NCBI GenBank assembly: GCA_018136815.1
Contig: CM030931.1
Location: 5,896,148 to 5,960,147 of the forward strand
From: Isochrysis galbana
Taxonomy: Eukaryota; Haptophyta; Isochrysidales; Isochrysidaceae
DNA: 64,000 bases
Direction: 5' to 3'
The notes beneath the pieces were generated by a model, which saw only the letters and a program-made list of their open reading frames with translations, made no database searches and was not told where the DNA came from. Below are positions 41,125-52,357 of the stretch, piece after piece. The stretch's first letter is position 1. Every line of letters starts with the position of its first letter. The position numbers and the translations under genes are program-made.

Positions 41125-41827
41125 CTCCTCCTGTTCATGAATACCTCTCATGCTGACTTCTCTACGACTCGGGAAGAGGAGGAAATCCTCTGGATCACCC
41201 TTTTACTCCTCTGTCTGGTCGCGGCACCCTCCAACAGCGTAATAAAAGTCCTCTCGCTCCCTGAGTCTCTCCGTCGTCGTCTCGGCCTCGCTGCCACCTC
41301 TCTCCACTTCCTCTACGTAAACTACACAGAGTGTCTCTCGCTCAAGCCGCCGCAACTCTTTCATTCCATCCATCCCCCTCACAATCAATCTCTCCCCCTC
41401 CTCTCTTCTCTTCTGGTACTTTCGTCACTCAATTCCACAAAGGAAAGGCCCCAGCACACATTCTTTTTACTCGAGTTCGATGTTTTATTCAGAGGGAGAG
41501 AGAGAGAGCCGCGGAGTCGCCGCTGCTGGCTCTCCTACTCTCTTCTCTCTCTGTCCTTCCGTCCGACCTCGGGGAGAGAGAGAGAGAGAGAAACTCTCAT
41601 CACGCGTGGTGCTCTCTCGGAGGAAGAGAAGAGAAGGCACCGAGGTACAAAGAAAGAGGAGAGAGAGAGAGAGAAGAGGGAGAGAGGGAGAGAGAGAGGG
41701 AGAGGAGAGAGAACACGAAAGAGAGAGGGACTCCCTGCTTTCGAGAGAGGGAAAGGGAATCAGGGAGGGAGAGCGCGGTTTAGAGATCGACGCGGAGCGG
41801 TGCGTGGCGACCGTCTCCTCCGGCCCA

Positions 41828-41954
41828 ATGCTCGACGCCCTTTCCAAGGGCTTGCTCAGCCGGCAAACAGTTGAACGGTTGCAGAAGCGGGAAACGAAGG
41901 TGAGGCAGAGAGGGAAAGAGGTTGAGAAGTGGGGGCGTGGGGGGGGGGGGGGGG

Positions 41955-42049
<95 letters not shown>

Positions 42050-42621
42050 GTACGGGTGGATCAGATCGTGACCTGGAGGCATGGGGACCGCGAATGATCG
42101 TGATCAGCGCAGAGGAAAGGGAGAGGGAGAGGGAAGCGAGGGAGAGCAGAAGGGTGGGTGAGAGGCAGGAGGCGAGGGAAAGCAGTGGGTGCAGGACGCG
42201 GGGAAGGGGGGGAGGGGGGGTGGACTGAGGGAAATAGCAAGAAATGGCGCAGAACGATAGGTGTCTATGGGGGCGCATGGCGATGATGGATTCAAGAGGG
42301 CCGTCCCCATCGTTGTTCCACCGCACTACTAATGCCAAGCCGTCCATGTAGGCCGCCCTACTCGGCTGCGGAGCATTGCTCGCAGTGTCCGCCTACATGT
42401 TCTTCAGCCACGACCAGGTCATCGTGCGCGCTGAAGGAGAGAAGAAACCGAAACTAGGCGCGCCGCGCCAGCCAGAGACGGGCTCGTTCAAGTTTGCCGC
42501 TCCGCCCTTTACCGGCAAGCCGCAGCGACTACAGCACACTCTCACACAAGACGAGCTTAGCAAGCACGAGGCGATGGAAGACAAAGTCTGGGACGTCATG
42601 TTCTGGAGCGTAATGGAGTAG
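41828..42621 (+). CDS. Small single-span membrane protein, two exons, unrecognised
   Basis: CDS join(41828..41899, 42352..42621), 113 residues. Exon 1 gives MLDALSKGLLSRQTVERLQK, an amphipathic basic start. Exon 2 opens with a membrane helix (AALLGCGALLAVSAYMFF) and then a charged soluble tail ending DKVWDVMFWSVME. The 452-nt intron is GTGAGG...TGTAG, phase 0, contains a (GA)n microsatellite (41957-42046), and has a CTACTAATG branch-point-like word 20-25 nt before the acceptor. A helix plus basic start would suit an inner-membrane or ER protein of small size. No family recognised; confidence rests on splice signals and composition. Confidence 0.6.
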
Positions 42622-43595
42622 GCCACCGTGTTGGCGCCGTGTATTACTGACTCTTTTGGTGGATTGACCAAGCAGATCCGATCGGCCATGCAAACTGCTG
42701 CCGTGGAGTAGGCGTGCCGTTGTTCGAGGCGGCTGGATTGTCGTCACCACCCCTTCGGCGAGAGTGTTCCGTGTGTTAATTCCATACCCAAAGACGACCT
42801 TCACCCTGCCTCTTCAGTTTACTTGCCTCTGAGAACAAGTTGCGAAAAGATGCTTCGTGGATTCAAGCCATTTTTCAAGCCTTCAAGGGGGCGTGTGTCT
42901 CTTTCTAGGACAAAGACGGGACGTTATCGCCAAACACCGTGATGCGCAGGCTTCTTGCAGGTGTCTTTTGCGCGCCTGATGGTGTCCTGGTGTCCTTTGT
43001 CTTTCGCTCGCCCGCTCAATACATTAAGGCATGTTGCTTGCTGTAGGTTGTAGTTGCGTAGGGCGGCTCGTGCACGAAAAACAAAAATACATTTTGCCCG
43101 TGAGTGTAGTTGGTGGTGTGGGGGAGGCTCAGGCTGTGAAGTGCGTAGGATTGCTCTTCTTGCACAACGGGATGATACACCACGGAAGAGAATGCGCAAA
43201 ATACTTGGAGTATCTACCCGAATAGTTCGAATAACACGAAAGAAACAAAATACACAAAGCACCGTCCTTGCGGATTCTTGGCAACAAATAGATCCGCCAC
43301 GCGTCACAAAAACTATTGTTATACTACTAGTTTTAGCGATGGGAGTGGAGTGGCTGTGGCTGTGTGTGTGGAGTGAGACTCAAAGGAATGTTGTGACCAA
43401 GTATGGGGCACACCAGGGACACCCAGGCTCACAAAGGGCTGAGCACGGGGGGCACTGGGGCTGGAGGGAGGCGAGGCACCAGGGGGAACACCGCCAGCAC
43501 GAACATGGGGCGACGTGGGGCGAGACAGCTCGCCCAGAGCCCCTGGGAGTGCGGCCATGGGGGCGACTCTCGGGAACTCTGGACGAAGACAAGAG
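42622..43595. other. Intergenic flank, no gene seen
   Basis: 3' flank of the small membrane protein gene and then the insertion site of LINE-c (CGAAGACAAGAG at 43584-43595). Frames on both strands are not convincing. Confidence 0.4.
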
Positions 43596-46500
43596 AAAAA
43601 AAAAACCTTTTAATATTCTCGCCACGCGCGCGGCACCGGCTTTCGTTTCTGTAGCCACGCCCTCCTCCTTCCCACTCCCTAACTTCCCGCCTTGCGGCAA
43701 CTCCCCTTGTGCTCTACGTCGGGGCTCAGGTTGTTGGGGGGGGTCAGGTTGGGCGGGGTGCACTTGTCCCCAGCGAAGGTACTCGCCTCCCTCCTGGTTC
43801 GCTGAGTGACATGTTTCTTTCCGTTGTTGTGTGAGCGTCGTGTCGTCGTTGGTTTTTCTGTTATCGTTCTGTCTTCTCGTGCCCTAAGTCCATTTGGGGC
43901 GAAGTATAGTTGGGTCCTAGGCGAGGCGTTCGGCAAGGCCGAGCGCTTCTGCTACTAGGCCGAGGTTATCGCTCATTCTCAAGCGGCCTTTGTCATCTTC
44001 TATGAAGGTAGGAGCGCTGAGCTCCACCGGAGTTTTGATTTTAGGTTTCCTTCCTTGGGCCGCCTTACGCGTTCTCGCGGTGTTGTGGAGGCTCGGCGTA
44101 GCTCGGCCTCTCACCAGGGTGGTAAATCTCATGAGCGTTGCTTCTAGAGTTGGTATATAGTGGAAGTTGTATGACTCGAACTCTACTTTATAAAAGCCTT
44201 TAATTATGTGTTTCCATGCTATTATGTAGAGGGTCTTCAGGCTATCAGGGGTGGTAGCGCCGGGATATGCAAATAGCCTGTCTTTGACTTTTTGTGTGCG
44301 CGACCTATTTGGGCGAGGCGTGTAGTTGGTAAGGGTGTCTATGGTTTCGAATATTTTCTTCGTCGCGGGGCACCATGCTAAGTGGCACGAATCTTCGCGG
44401 TGGCGGCGGCATAGTCGGCACATATTCGTGTGGCTTTTCGCAAATCTGTTTCTAGTGCCGATTCTTCTGTGGGTGATGTGTTTAAAATGTGGGTGTTTGT
44501 CTTCGTGTGTGAGCAGCGGGAGTGTGTATAGCCTTGCTATGTGTTTCCATTCTTCTTTCGTGACATCTAGGCGTTTATCCCATGCGAGCTTCGCCGCTTG
44601 TGGGGCGTTCTTCGCGGTTGTTTTGAGCGCAGCTCGCGTAATGTCCGAGACCGCGATTACGTCAAGCGCGAGTTTGCCTTTTTGCATAGCGTACTCGTCC
44701 GCTAGGGGGTATTCCATGTATCTCGGTCCTTTGTATCCGCCTTCCCATCGGGCCGGCGTGTGGTAGCGTTGAATCTCTCCGGCGTCCGCCACTCCTCCGG
44801 TGGCGGATATTTCTCCTAGGTAATCCGTGTCCGTATGTAGCCATATATTGTTGAGTTTACAGATGTAGCGCTCGTCCTCAGAGACCTTAATCTGTTCGTG
44901 TGTCGGGATCTCCGTCGACCGGGGGTGGGCGTCCACTCCGTTTTCGTCTACGCCCGTTGTTTCCGAGGTCGGGCGTTCTCTCGATCGTCCGAGTACACTT
45001 ATAGCGTGGCTGACTATCGCGTCCCAGGTGTTTAAAAACTCCTTCTTTTGGATGGTTCGACCTTCGTGTACGAACGTTTCGGGTAGGTGCTCGACATACG
45101 CCGAGCATTCTTCCTTGCTGTATGGCGTCGTAAGGGCGTCATCCTTGAATACGTTGTGGATTACATTGGTGTGTAAGGATTCCCACAGACGTGCCCAAGG
45201 GGCTCGTATCGCCGGAGGGGGAATGTGCGGGTTGTGCCATATGGGCTGCGACAGTGCGCCTTCCCTCGTGAGGAAGGACGGCCTTATGTCTAGCTCTCTG
45301 AAGTTTGCAATGGCTCCCCTCCAAAAGATCGGGAGCGCGGGGTTTCCTTTAATGCTGCCCGTCAAGGTTTTGATCGGGATCGTGGAGAGGACAGCACCCC
45401 TGCCCAGTCCGGTCCGGCAAAACCAGGCGTCCAGTCCGTGTTTCCATATTGCCTTCCTAGCATTAAGATAGTTTAGTATCCATTTAGCTTGGAGGGCCTT
45501 CACATGGGACGGCCAGTGTAGGAGTCCCAACCCCAATGTTCTGGTTGCGCTTTTGCCGTGCGATGTGGCGTAGTGCGGGTATCTAATCCACTTGTTTCTA
45601 TTGTGTGTAAACGGGCTCGACCAAAGGACCGCATCCGCCGCCTTTTGAACTCGAGTGTGAAACCACTTGGGGGCGGCTAGCGTTTGTAACCAGTATCTAG
45701 GCATACCGTATATTATGTAGTTGACTACCGTCGCTCTCCCAAAGATCGTCATGTAGTTGGTGGCCGGCGCTAGTTTCGCTACCTTTTCGTCGATTTTGTC
45801 GGCTAGTTTCGACCAGAAGGGCTTGAGGGCCTCTGGCGCGCCCAATGGGACGCCCAAGATGGTTAGATATTCGTCGTTGTCTGTCCAATTATATTTTCGC
45901 ATATCCCATGGGGGTTTGCGGAGTCTTTGGGATCCCATACGCATCCCTTGAAACTTACTCTCATTTGTTTTCCCCCCCGTGGCTCTCTCGTGTAGCCCTA
46001 CCCAATGTAGGGATCTTTGGAGGCTTTTGTAGTCCCGGGCTATCAGTGCCGTATCGTCCGCGAATTGACTTATCTTTAGGTTGTAGCCGTTTAAGTCCAC
46101 GCCATTGATGTCCTCATCTCCGTTGATGGCGCGAGTGAGCGCCTCCGTAGCGAGAAGGAAGGTGAGTGGGGAGAGCGGGCATCCTTGCGGCATGCCACTT
46201 CCCACGGTGAAAGGGTAGCTTCGTCCGCCGTTAGTTTTAATAGTGCGTACAGGTCGGGCTTCCTCGCTTTCGTTGCGCTCCCGACGTTTAGCCGCCTCTT
46301 GTTCACACACGCAAAAGCGGTGTGTCGCCGGGAGACCATGCGCGACCTCAAGTCGCCAGCCTTTGCAGCCGCGGAGGCTGCCATGGATCATCAGCTTGTG
46401 AGGGGAGTGGATCGTCTCGGGCATGGCAAGTTCTTTGCACGCCCTGACCCCATAGTTCAGTGGGATCGTCACGTCGACGACGTTAACGAGAAGCTTGCGC

Positions 46501-47604
46501 GGGAAGCTGCCGTCAAGGAAGGTTCCTTGGCCCGCCGAGACGTAAAGGTGCCAGCGGGTCGTGTAGGCGGCCTTGGAGACCAGGGTGCCTGCGCCTCCTT
46601 CGAGCTTCATACGCTCGCGATTGCCTTTGAGGAATGTGAGGCCCACCTTTTCAACCGCCTTGATGAGGGCACTGAGGGTTACTTGTTTCGCTTGAGCTAA
46701 TCCGTCGGCTTCGACGACAAGGTGCGCGGCCACGTCTTGGAGGGCCGTGTATAGAGACTTGCGCGAAGTGGCACCGCGTTTGTTGAGCTTCTCCTCTAGG
46801 GATTCGACTTTCACGCGTACGGCGATGTCAACTTGGTTTACACGAAGGGTGGTACGTTCTCCGTATTTTTCTTGAAATTGTTGTGCGCAGTCTTCGTTGA
46901 CCGCTACGTGCCATGGGCCCTTGATTGACTTTGCCCAGAAATTTGGCTCGGGATCTACTCCTTCTAGCTCCAAGAGCAGCTCGACAATGGCGGCGTACAC
47001 AGCCGCGTCCTGGAATGTGTAGTCCCCCTCCTGGTGGAGGGAGAGGTCGAAGTTGTCGTCAGTGTCAATGTTCTCGTGTTCTTCATCCGATGGTGGATCC
47101 TGTCGTGGGGTCATCGCGGTGGGTGGTCGTGGGTGAGCTTCTGATGTGCATTGGGAGGCTGTTTGCTCTCTCCTTGGGGGGCTGTCATGGTGCATGTGGT
47201 GTTGTGGTTTGTGGTTGTGCAGATGTTGATTCGCTCTTTGTTCTGTATGGTGATGATGGTGCCCATAAGGGCCACCCGGTCTCTGGCCGCGCCGCCAAGG
47301 CGGCGCGGCCATCACCAGGGTGAGAGAGGCCTCTGCCATGAGGCATGCCCAGTGGAGGTACTGCGTGTATTGTCTGGCTCGTCTACGGTGGGGCCTACAG
47401 ACTGCTGCCCTCCATGAGGGGGGCCAGCATGGCTGTTGTGACTGGTGTGGCCGGGGCCACGGGCCGTGTGGCGCGATAGGGATCGCGCGCACCTGCTCGG
47501 CCTCATCTGGCGGACGCGGTCGCTTCGCCTGCGACTGCTCCATGGGTACTGGTTGGGCTCCCGCGGCGGGGGGCCCGAAGGAGAGGAGGGGAGCGCCGGC
47601 GCGC

Positions 47605-48349
47605 TGTCGCATTCGCGATGTCTCAGAGGCAAAAAGAAATAACAGTAAAAGAAAAACAGTAAACAGTAAAAAGAACAGAGGAAGAAAGAAGAAGAAAAGT
47701 GAAAAAGAAGAGACAAAAACCCAGAGTATATAGGGCGGTTCTCAGCCCATCCCCTCGGCCCTATGGCTACGTAAACTCTCGCGTGGCATAGTGGTTCAAC
47801 CCACCGCCTCCACCAACCTTTTGCTCTGGGTCGCGAGTTCGAGTCCGGACGGAGCGCTCTGCAGTTCGAGCCCCGCTCCTTCTCCTCTCCGCTCTTCTTC
47901 TACAGTTAAATTCCACGCTCTTCTTCTACCGTAAAAATTCCGCACTCCGTCTACCGTTAGAAATCCTGCCTCTTCCTACTGTTAAAAATATCCTGCCTTC
48001 CTACCGTTAAAATTCTGCACTCCGTCTACCGTTAAAATCCTGCCTCCGTCGCCTTGCCAAGACATTTCCTCTGCCTTCCTGCCGGCTTCCTTGCCAGTTC
48101 CTTCCGCCCCGGTTTCCCGCTTGTCTCCGAAAAACGGTTTCACCGCATTACGACCAAGCTTAGTGGGGAAACTCCTCGTCCAATTCCGTTACCCGAAAAT
48201 CTCGTTCGTCTCGTCGGGCCCCAGGGCCATCTCGTTCATCTCGTCGGGCCATCAAGGCCATCTCGTTCATCTCGTCGTCGGGCCATCAGGCCATCTCGTT
48301 ACATCTCGTTCACCTCGTTACAATCCAAGCTGAGGCGTTGATTTCCACA
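47605..48349 (+). repeat. 5' LTR of the minimal element
   Basis: Contains a TATA-like GTATATAGGG (about 47726) and, downstream, a tRNA-like pair of pol III boxes: TGGCATAGTGG (47784-47794) and GAGTTCGAGTCC (47835-47846). TACCGTTAAAAT-type words recur between 47900 and 48035. Confidence 0.88.
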
Positions 48350-48414
48350 ATTTAGAGACATAAGGATTCCGCTTGCAGAAGGCTCGCGAGGACGCTCGTG
48401 ATTAAGTCGGGGGG

Positions 48415-49159
48415 TGTCGCATTCGCGATGTCTCAGAGGCAAAAAGAAATAACAGTAAAAGAAAAACAGTAAACAGTAAAAAGAACAGAGGAAGAAAGAA
48501 GAAGAAAAGTGAAAAAGAAGAGACAAAAACCCAGAGTATATAGGGCGGTTCTCAGCCCATCCCCTCGGCCCTATGGCTACGTAAACTCTCGCGTGGCATA
48601 GTGGTTCAACCCACCGCCTCCACCAACCTTTTGCTCTGGGTCGCGAGTTCGAGTCCGGACGGAGCGCTCTGCAGTTCGAGCCCCGCTCCTTCTCCTCTCC
48701 GCTCTTCTTCTACAGTTAAATTCCACGCTCTTCTTCTACCGTAAAAATTCCGCACTCCGTCTACCGTTAGAAATCCTGCCTCTTCCTACTGTTAAAAATA
48801 TCCTGCCTTCCTACCGTTAAAATTCTGCACTCCGTCTACCGTTAAAATCCTGCCTCCGTCGCCTTGCCAAGACATTTCCTCTGCCTTCCTGCCGGCTTCC
48901 TTGCCAGTTCCTTCCGCCCCGGTTTCCCGCTTGTCTCCGAAAAACGGTTTCACCGCATTACGACCAAGCTTAGTGGGGAAACTCCTCGTCCAATTCCGTT
49001 ACCCGAAAATCTCGTTCGTCTCGTCGGGCCCCAGGGCCATCTCGTTCATCTCGTCGGGCCATCAAGGCCATCTCGTTCATCTCGTCGTCGGGCCATCAGG
49101 CCATCTCGTTACATCTCGTTCACCTCGTTACAATCCAAGCTGCGGCTTTGATTTCCACA
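48415..49159 (+). repeat. 3' LTR of the minimal element
   Basis: Second copy, offset 810 bp, with the same TATA-like and pol III-box-like words at 48536 and 48594-48656. Confidence 0.88.
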
Positions 49160-49205
49160 CGCGCTCCATGGCGACCAAGTATAAACTTAGTTGCGAAGAC
49201 AAGAG

Positions 49206-50089
49206 AAAGAGCGGGAAACACACGGGACACGGGGGGAGCGCTAACAAGGAAACAAAGGGCGCGCACACACAAGAAAACGAGGGAGGGGGATCGAGCATGA
49301 TCAACCCCGACCTAACACACTTGGGAAGAGAGAGGGGGGGGGGGGAGGGTTTCGGGGAATCCCGATCGGACGGAGGGGACGCGGAGGAAAGCGAAACCAA
49401 ACTCGCAAAGGGGGGAAACCAAGGGAGAGAGGCTCCCTAGGGGAAACCTAAGGGCGGCTCTCCCCCTAACCGCGACACCCCCCCCGATGGGCGATGGGAC
49501 ACCCGAGAAGGGGAGGCCCAACGCAAAAGGCGGGGAAGGGGGAGAGAGAGACGGACGCGCAAGCAAACGGAGGAAAGAAGGAAAGGGAAAAGGACGGGGG
49601 ACGGACGGACGGAATTAAGAGGAGAGAGGACCGAGAGTGGACGAGCCGACGGCGAAGTCAGAGTAGAATGGGCGAGGCGGGAACGGGGACGGAGGGAGGA
49701 GGGCGTCGGCTGCGATGGCCAGGGAGCCGGCAAAGAGAGGCGGCAGCGGCGGCTCGGGGGGAGGGGGGGCTGCGTCCGAGGAGGGCGAGGTGGTGCCCTC
49801 GAGGGTGTCGACGACATCGAGGAGTGAGGCCTCGTCGTCGATGATGGTGGCGACGTTGGCTTGAGGCGGGTCGAGGCGGTGGCGCTCCTCCCAAAGGTGG
49901 GCGAGGCGGGCAAAGACACGTTCGGGCACGGGCTTGCCGAGGCCAAATTCGCCCTCGCCGCCGCGCGCGGACCCCGTCACCACTGCCACTGCACCCGTGC
50001 CCAAGCCTTCCCAAGTATCTTCACCCGCTACCCAAGTCGATAAGGCCGCCTACGGACGCGTGGGTTGCCAAGGATGGAGTCTCAGGAGC
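49206..50089. other. Purine-rich region; one weak minus-strand frame (49615-50004)
   Basis: The minus frame includes VFARLAHLWEERHRLDPPQA and TIIDDEASLLDVVDTLEG, which look protein-like, then a Pro/Ala-rich end. No start, splice sites or homology can be defended. Confidence 0.3.
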
Positions 50090-50270
50090 CTTACCCGGAT
50101 CCTGGGAACAGTCCATCTCCACACCGCATCGCCTACGCGGAAAAGGTGTTCTTGGCGCACAACAGGAGTTCGGAGGCCATAGCTTCCGCTTAGGCGGAGC
50201 CACCGACTTCGCCGACGGCGGCGGTCAAAGCCTTAAGATACGTGTCGAACATGCGATGACTACAGGCTCA
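50090..50270 (+). pseudogene. Tyrosine recombinase C-terminal remnant
   Basis: One plus frame reads FGGHSFRLGGATDFADGG (about 50170-50225). The H-x-x-R box followed by GGAT and a short helix is the core of tyrosine recombinases, as carried by DIRS, Crypton or related algal elements. The frame ends soon after in a stop, without the expected downstream Tyr, and the upstream Arg region is not recognisable. A decayed fragment. Confidence 0.5.
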
Positions 50271-51500
50271 TAGGCAGAGGGCCGTTCGATCGAGCCGGCA
50301 GCTGACGCGGTCGTAGAAGGATCGTTGATTGTTGCTTGCGGGAAGATGTCTGAAAGGTCATAGTAAGAGTCGGGTCTGACAGTGTCTGCCATCGAGCGCT
50401 ACGAGCGATGAGGTAGACCGAAGATCGGAGGATTGTGACGCGTGGCGTCGGAGAGTAGAGACGAGGCTAGCTAGCGAGCTAGTGGAAGAGAGAGAATGAG
50501 AATGAGAGCTTCTTAGGTCCGAGGTAGACACGGGAGACTACAACGCAGGGACTCAAAAAGGTTCAAGGGTACAGAACCACACAAAACTAAACCAAACAGG
50601 GCGAAAACTAACCACACCTGGACGGACGGCCAGGCGTCGGCACCAGGGCAATTCAGCAACGCGCAGACATGCGACAGAGGGGTCGGCACAACGAGGGCAG
50701 ACCTCGCTGGGGAGCTACAACCGATACACGGAGAGAAGAGAGAAGACAAAAGACGGTCATGGAACATTTGATGACATCGAGAGAAAGTAAGAGAAGAGGC
50801 GGTATACCAATCGACGAGACCTTGAGGCTTAAAATAACCCACAGGTTATAAGTAAAAGTCTGTCATCGTATGGAATACGACAATACGCCAGCGAGGCCGC
50901 TGGGACTCCGACATGGAGAGCATATATGCGCGCGATACCATAGCACAGCAGCTCCGTGCAGCTGACGCCATGGCCAGCGCCAGCGCTTGGAGCATGAGCA
51001 TAGAAGAGTTGTGCCACGAACACACACAACCCGGTCGTTCCTAGAGCGTGGCTCCTCTCTCCTCCCCCTCAGCTACGCTAGTCATTCTGAGAGTGCTCGT
51101 ACGTTCGGAACCTTCGAGTGCGCTATGCAGCTCGACACTTACGTTACACAATTACACTACAGTGCTACTCACACTGGCGTTTCTCAGCACAAAGCTGAGT
51201 GCACAGCGCACATGCTCCCTCATTTGGCACACACGGAAACGTGTAGACTGAAGACCGCAGGCAACAGGCCTCCCAAGCGAGACGAGGCGGTCATGCGAGG
51301 AAAACGCGATTTTCTCCTTTTGCAGGACGGCCGCAATATTAGAGCCTCAACAGCGCCCCGACACTGTTGGGGCGGGGGGCTGTTGGGGCCCCATTACAGC
51401 CTGCGAAACAAACCCCTCTACTTTACTTCTACTGTACGCCAACTCACGAGAGCCTCCCCGATTGTTCAAGGGGGTTTTTTCGACGCGTGTGGAGCAAGCG
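50271..51500. other. Intergenic, no gene seen
   Basis: Unique, moderately GC-rich sequence upstream of the lipase gene. A short C/T-rich stretch lies at about 51046-51070. A frame from 50987 overlaps the lipase start in another frame and is not convincing. Confidence 0.4.
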
Positions 51501-52262
51501 ATGACCGGTGGCGGTCTCCCCACCGAGACGGCCGTGCGCTATTCGCTGGCGGCGAGCTGCGCGTACGAGCCGGCGCAGCGCCTGGCGAGCGGCTCGACCG
51601 AGTATCTCCATCGCCTTGCTCCCAGCCTCACATACTCTGCACAGATCAATGTCGACGAGCTGGCGGCCAGTGCAAGCGTGTTTGAGTTTGGTGAGGAGGA
51701 TGGGGTACTTGTTGCCTTCCGTGGCTCGACATCACTCCGGAACTACCAGTCGATGTTCAAGCTGGGTCTCGTGCCCAGCCAGCTTACTCCTGGTTGCGAC
51801 AGCGGCCGCGTGCATCGCGGCTACCAGGAGGCTTCCCTCCGGCTCTACGAACAGCTGCAGCCAGTGCTTGACAAGCGCTCGCCACAGAGGACTGTGTTCG
51901 TGGGCCACTCGTACGGCGGTGGAACCTCAACGATGTGTGCGCTACTTCACTCAGCCGATGAGGTGGTCACCTTTGCAGGCCCTCGGGTGGGCGATGCGGC
52001 ATTCGCCGCCGCCTACAACTCGAGGTTGGGGGCCTCAACATTGCATCTCGTCCACAAGAAAGACCCTGTCCTTGCCCAGAATCAGCCCTTGTGGAACTCT
52101 CTCGGGTACGTCCACACCGGAAAGTTGGTGCTCTGCGCGGCGGAGGAGCCCATGCTATTTTCAGACGATCAGAATCGCGGTTTAGCCATCCCATGGAATT
52201 TCGCCGACCATGCTCGCTATTTGGGCACGCGATTCGGTATGTATAGGAACAGGCCAAGGTAG
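51501..52262 (+). CDS. Class 3 lipase (alpha/beta hydrolase), single exon
   Basis: 253 residues from ATG 51501, the first ATG of the frame. Class 3 lipases hydrolyse acylglycerols or phospholipids. Visible: LVAFRGSTSLRNY with the oxyanion-type GST, VHRGYQEA, the nucleophile elbow VGHSYGGGTS, FAGPRVGDAAF, then Asp in HKKDPVLAQ and His in DHARYLG, so the Ser-Asp-His triad is complete. There is no signal peptide or membrane helix on this start, suggesting a cytosolic enzyme; an unseen 5' exon could change that. Slightly short, but the family core is complete. Confidence 0.88.
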   Translation: MTGGGLPTETAVRYSLAASCAYEPAQRLASGSTEYLHRLAPSLTYSAQINVDELAASASVFEFGEEDGVLVAFRGSTSLRNYQSMFKLGLVPSQLTPGCDSGRVHRGYQEASLRLYEQLQPVLDKRSPQRTVFVGHSYGGGTSTMCALLHSADEVVTFAGPRVGDAAFAAAYNSRLGASTLHLVHKKDPVLAQNQPLWNSLGYVHTGKLVLCAAEEPMLFSDDQNRGLAIPWNFADHARYLGTRFGMYRNRPR

Positions 52263-52357
52263 AGTCAAAGGTACATTTACATTTAGTTGTAGTGGAGACT
52301 TCAGGCTGAAGCACCCACAAACTACTCTTTAACACCTTTTTAAGGCTCTCGGCTCAC

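Larger units (their letters stand above)
47605..49159 (+). mobile_element. Minimal LTR element: two 745-bp LTRs, 65-bp interior
   Basis: Direct repeats 47605-48349 and 48415-49159 begin TGTCGCATTCGCGATG and end GATTTCCACA (TG...CA). They differ at only two positions that I noticed, near the 3' end. The 5-bp duplication CGCGC flanks the whole (47600-47604 and 49160-49164). The interior (48350-48414) ends in a G-run (TCGGGGGG) directly before the second LTR, a polypurine-tract candidate. No clear primer-binding site. No coding capacity. It resembles TRIM elements except that the LTRs are long. Confidence 0.9.
43917..49169 (-). pseudogene. LINE-c ORF: ORF1-like domain fused to RT C-terminus, split by LTR insertion
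   Basis: The original start is ATG 49169 (MER...), matching the MERA start of the related copy at 58433. After about three codons the LTR element intervenes and the frame resumes at 47604 and runs to 43917. The N-terminal part has a His-rich stretch and a domain shared with 59149-59856 (LEGVDPEPNFWAKSIKGPW; SFPRKLLVNV). It then jumps into reverse transcriptase at GSGMPQGCPLSPLTF (about 46160-46210) and ISQFADDTALI (about 46050), followed by the thumb-like region and the zinc-binding CRLCRRHREDSCHLAWCP (about 44370-44425). The apurinic endonuclease and the RT motif with the first catalytic Asp are missing: an in-frame internal deletion. Confidence 0.82.
43596..49193 (-). mobile_element. LINE-c, both ends present, carrying a nested LTR element
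   Basis: Flanked by CGAAGACAAGAG (43584-43595 and 49194-49205). On the minus strand it begins CAACTAAGTTTATACTTGG, with ATG only about 24 nt in, and ends GAATATTAAAAGG then T10. Removing the LTR insertion and one duplication leaves about 4.0 kb. Its single ORF lacks the endonuclease and the first RT blocks, so it is a deletion derivative, though both termini are intact. Confidence 0.9.

Noticed and set aside
43054-43809. 251-residue plus-strand frame with a hydrophobic segment
   Set aside because: It crosses the LINE-c insertion site and 3' UTR; low-quality composition on both sides of the hydrophobic run.
47777-47860. Possible functional tRNA gene in the LTR
   Set aside because: A and B boxes are good, but the T stem and acceptor stem do not pair, and the site is duplicated with the LTR.
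47605-49159. Tandem 5' UTR monomers of LINE-c, as in some L1 elements
   Set aside because: The repeats have TG...CA ends and a 5-bp TSD, and the interrupted LINE frame can be rejoined around them, so they are LTRs of an inserted element.
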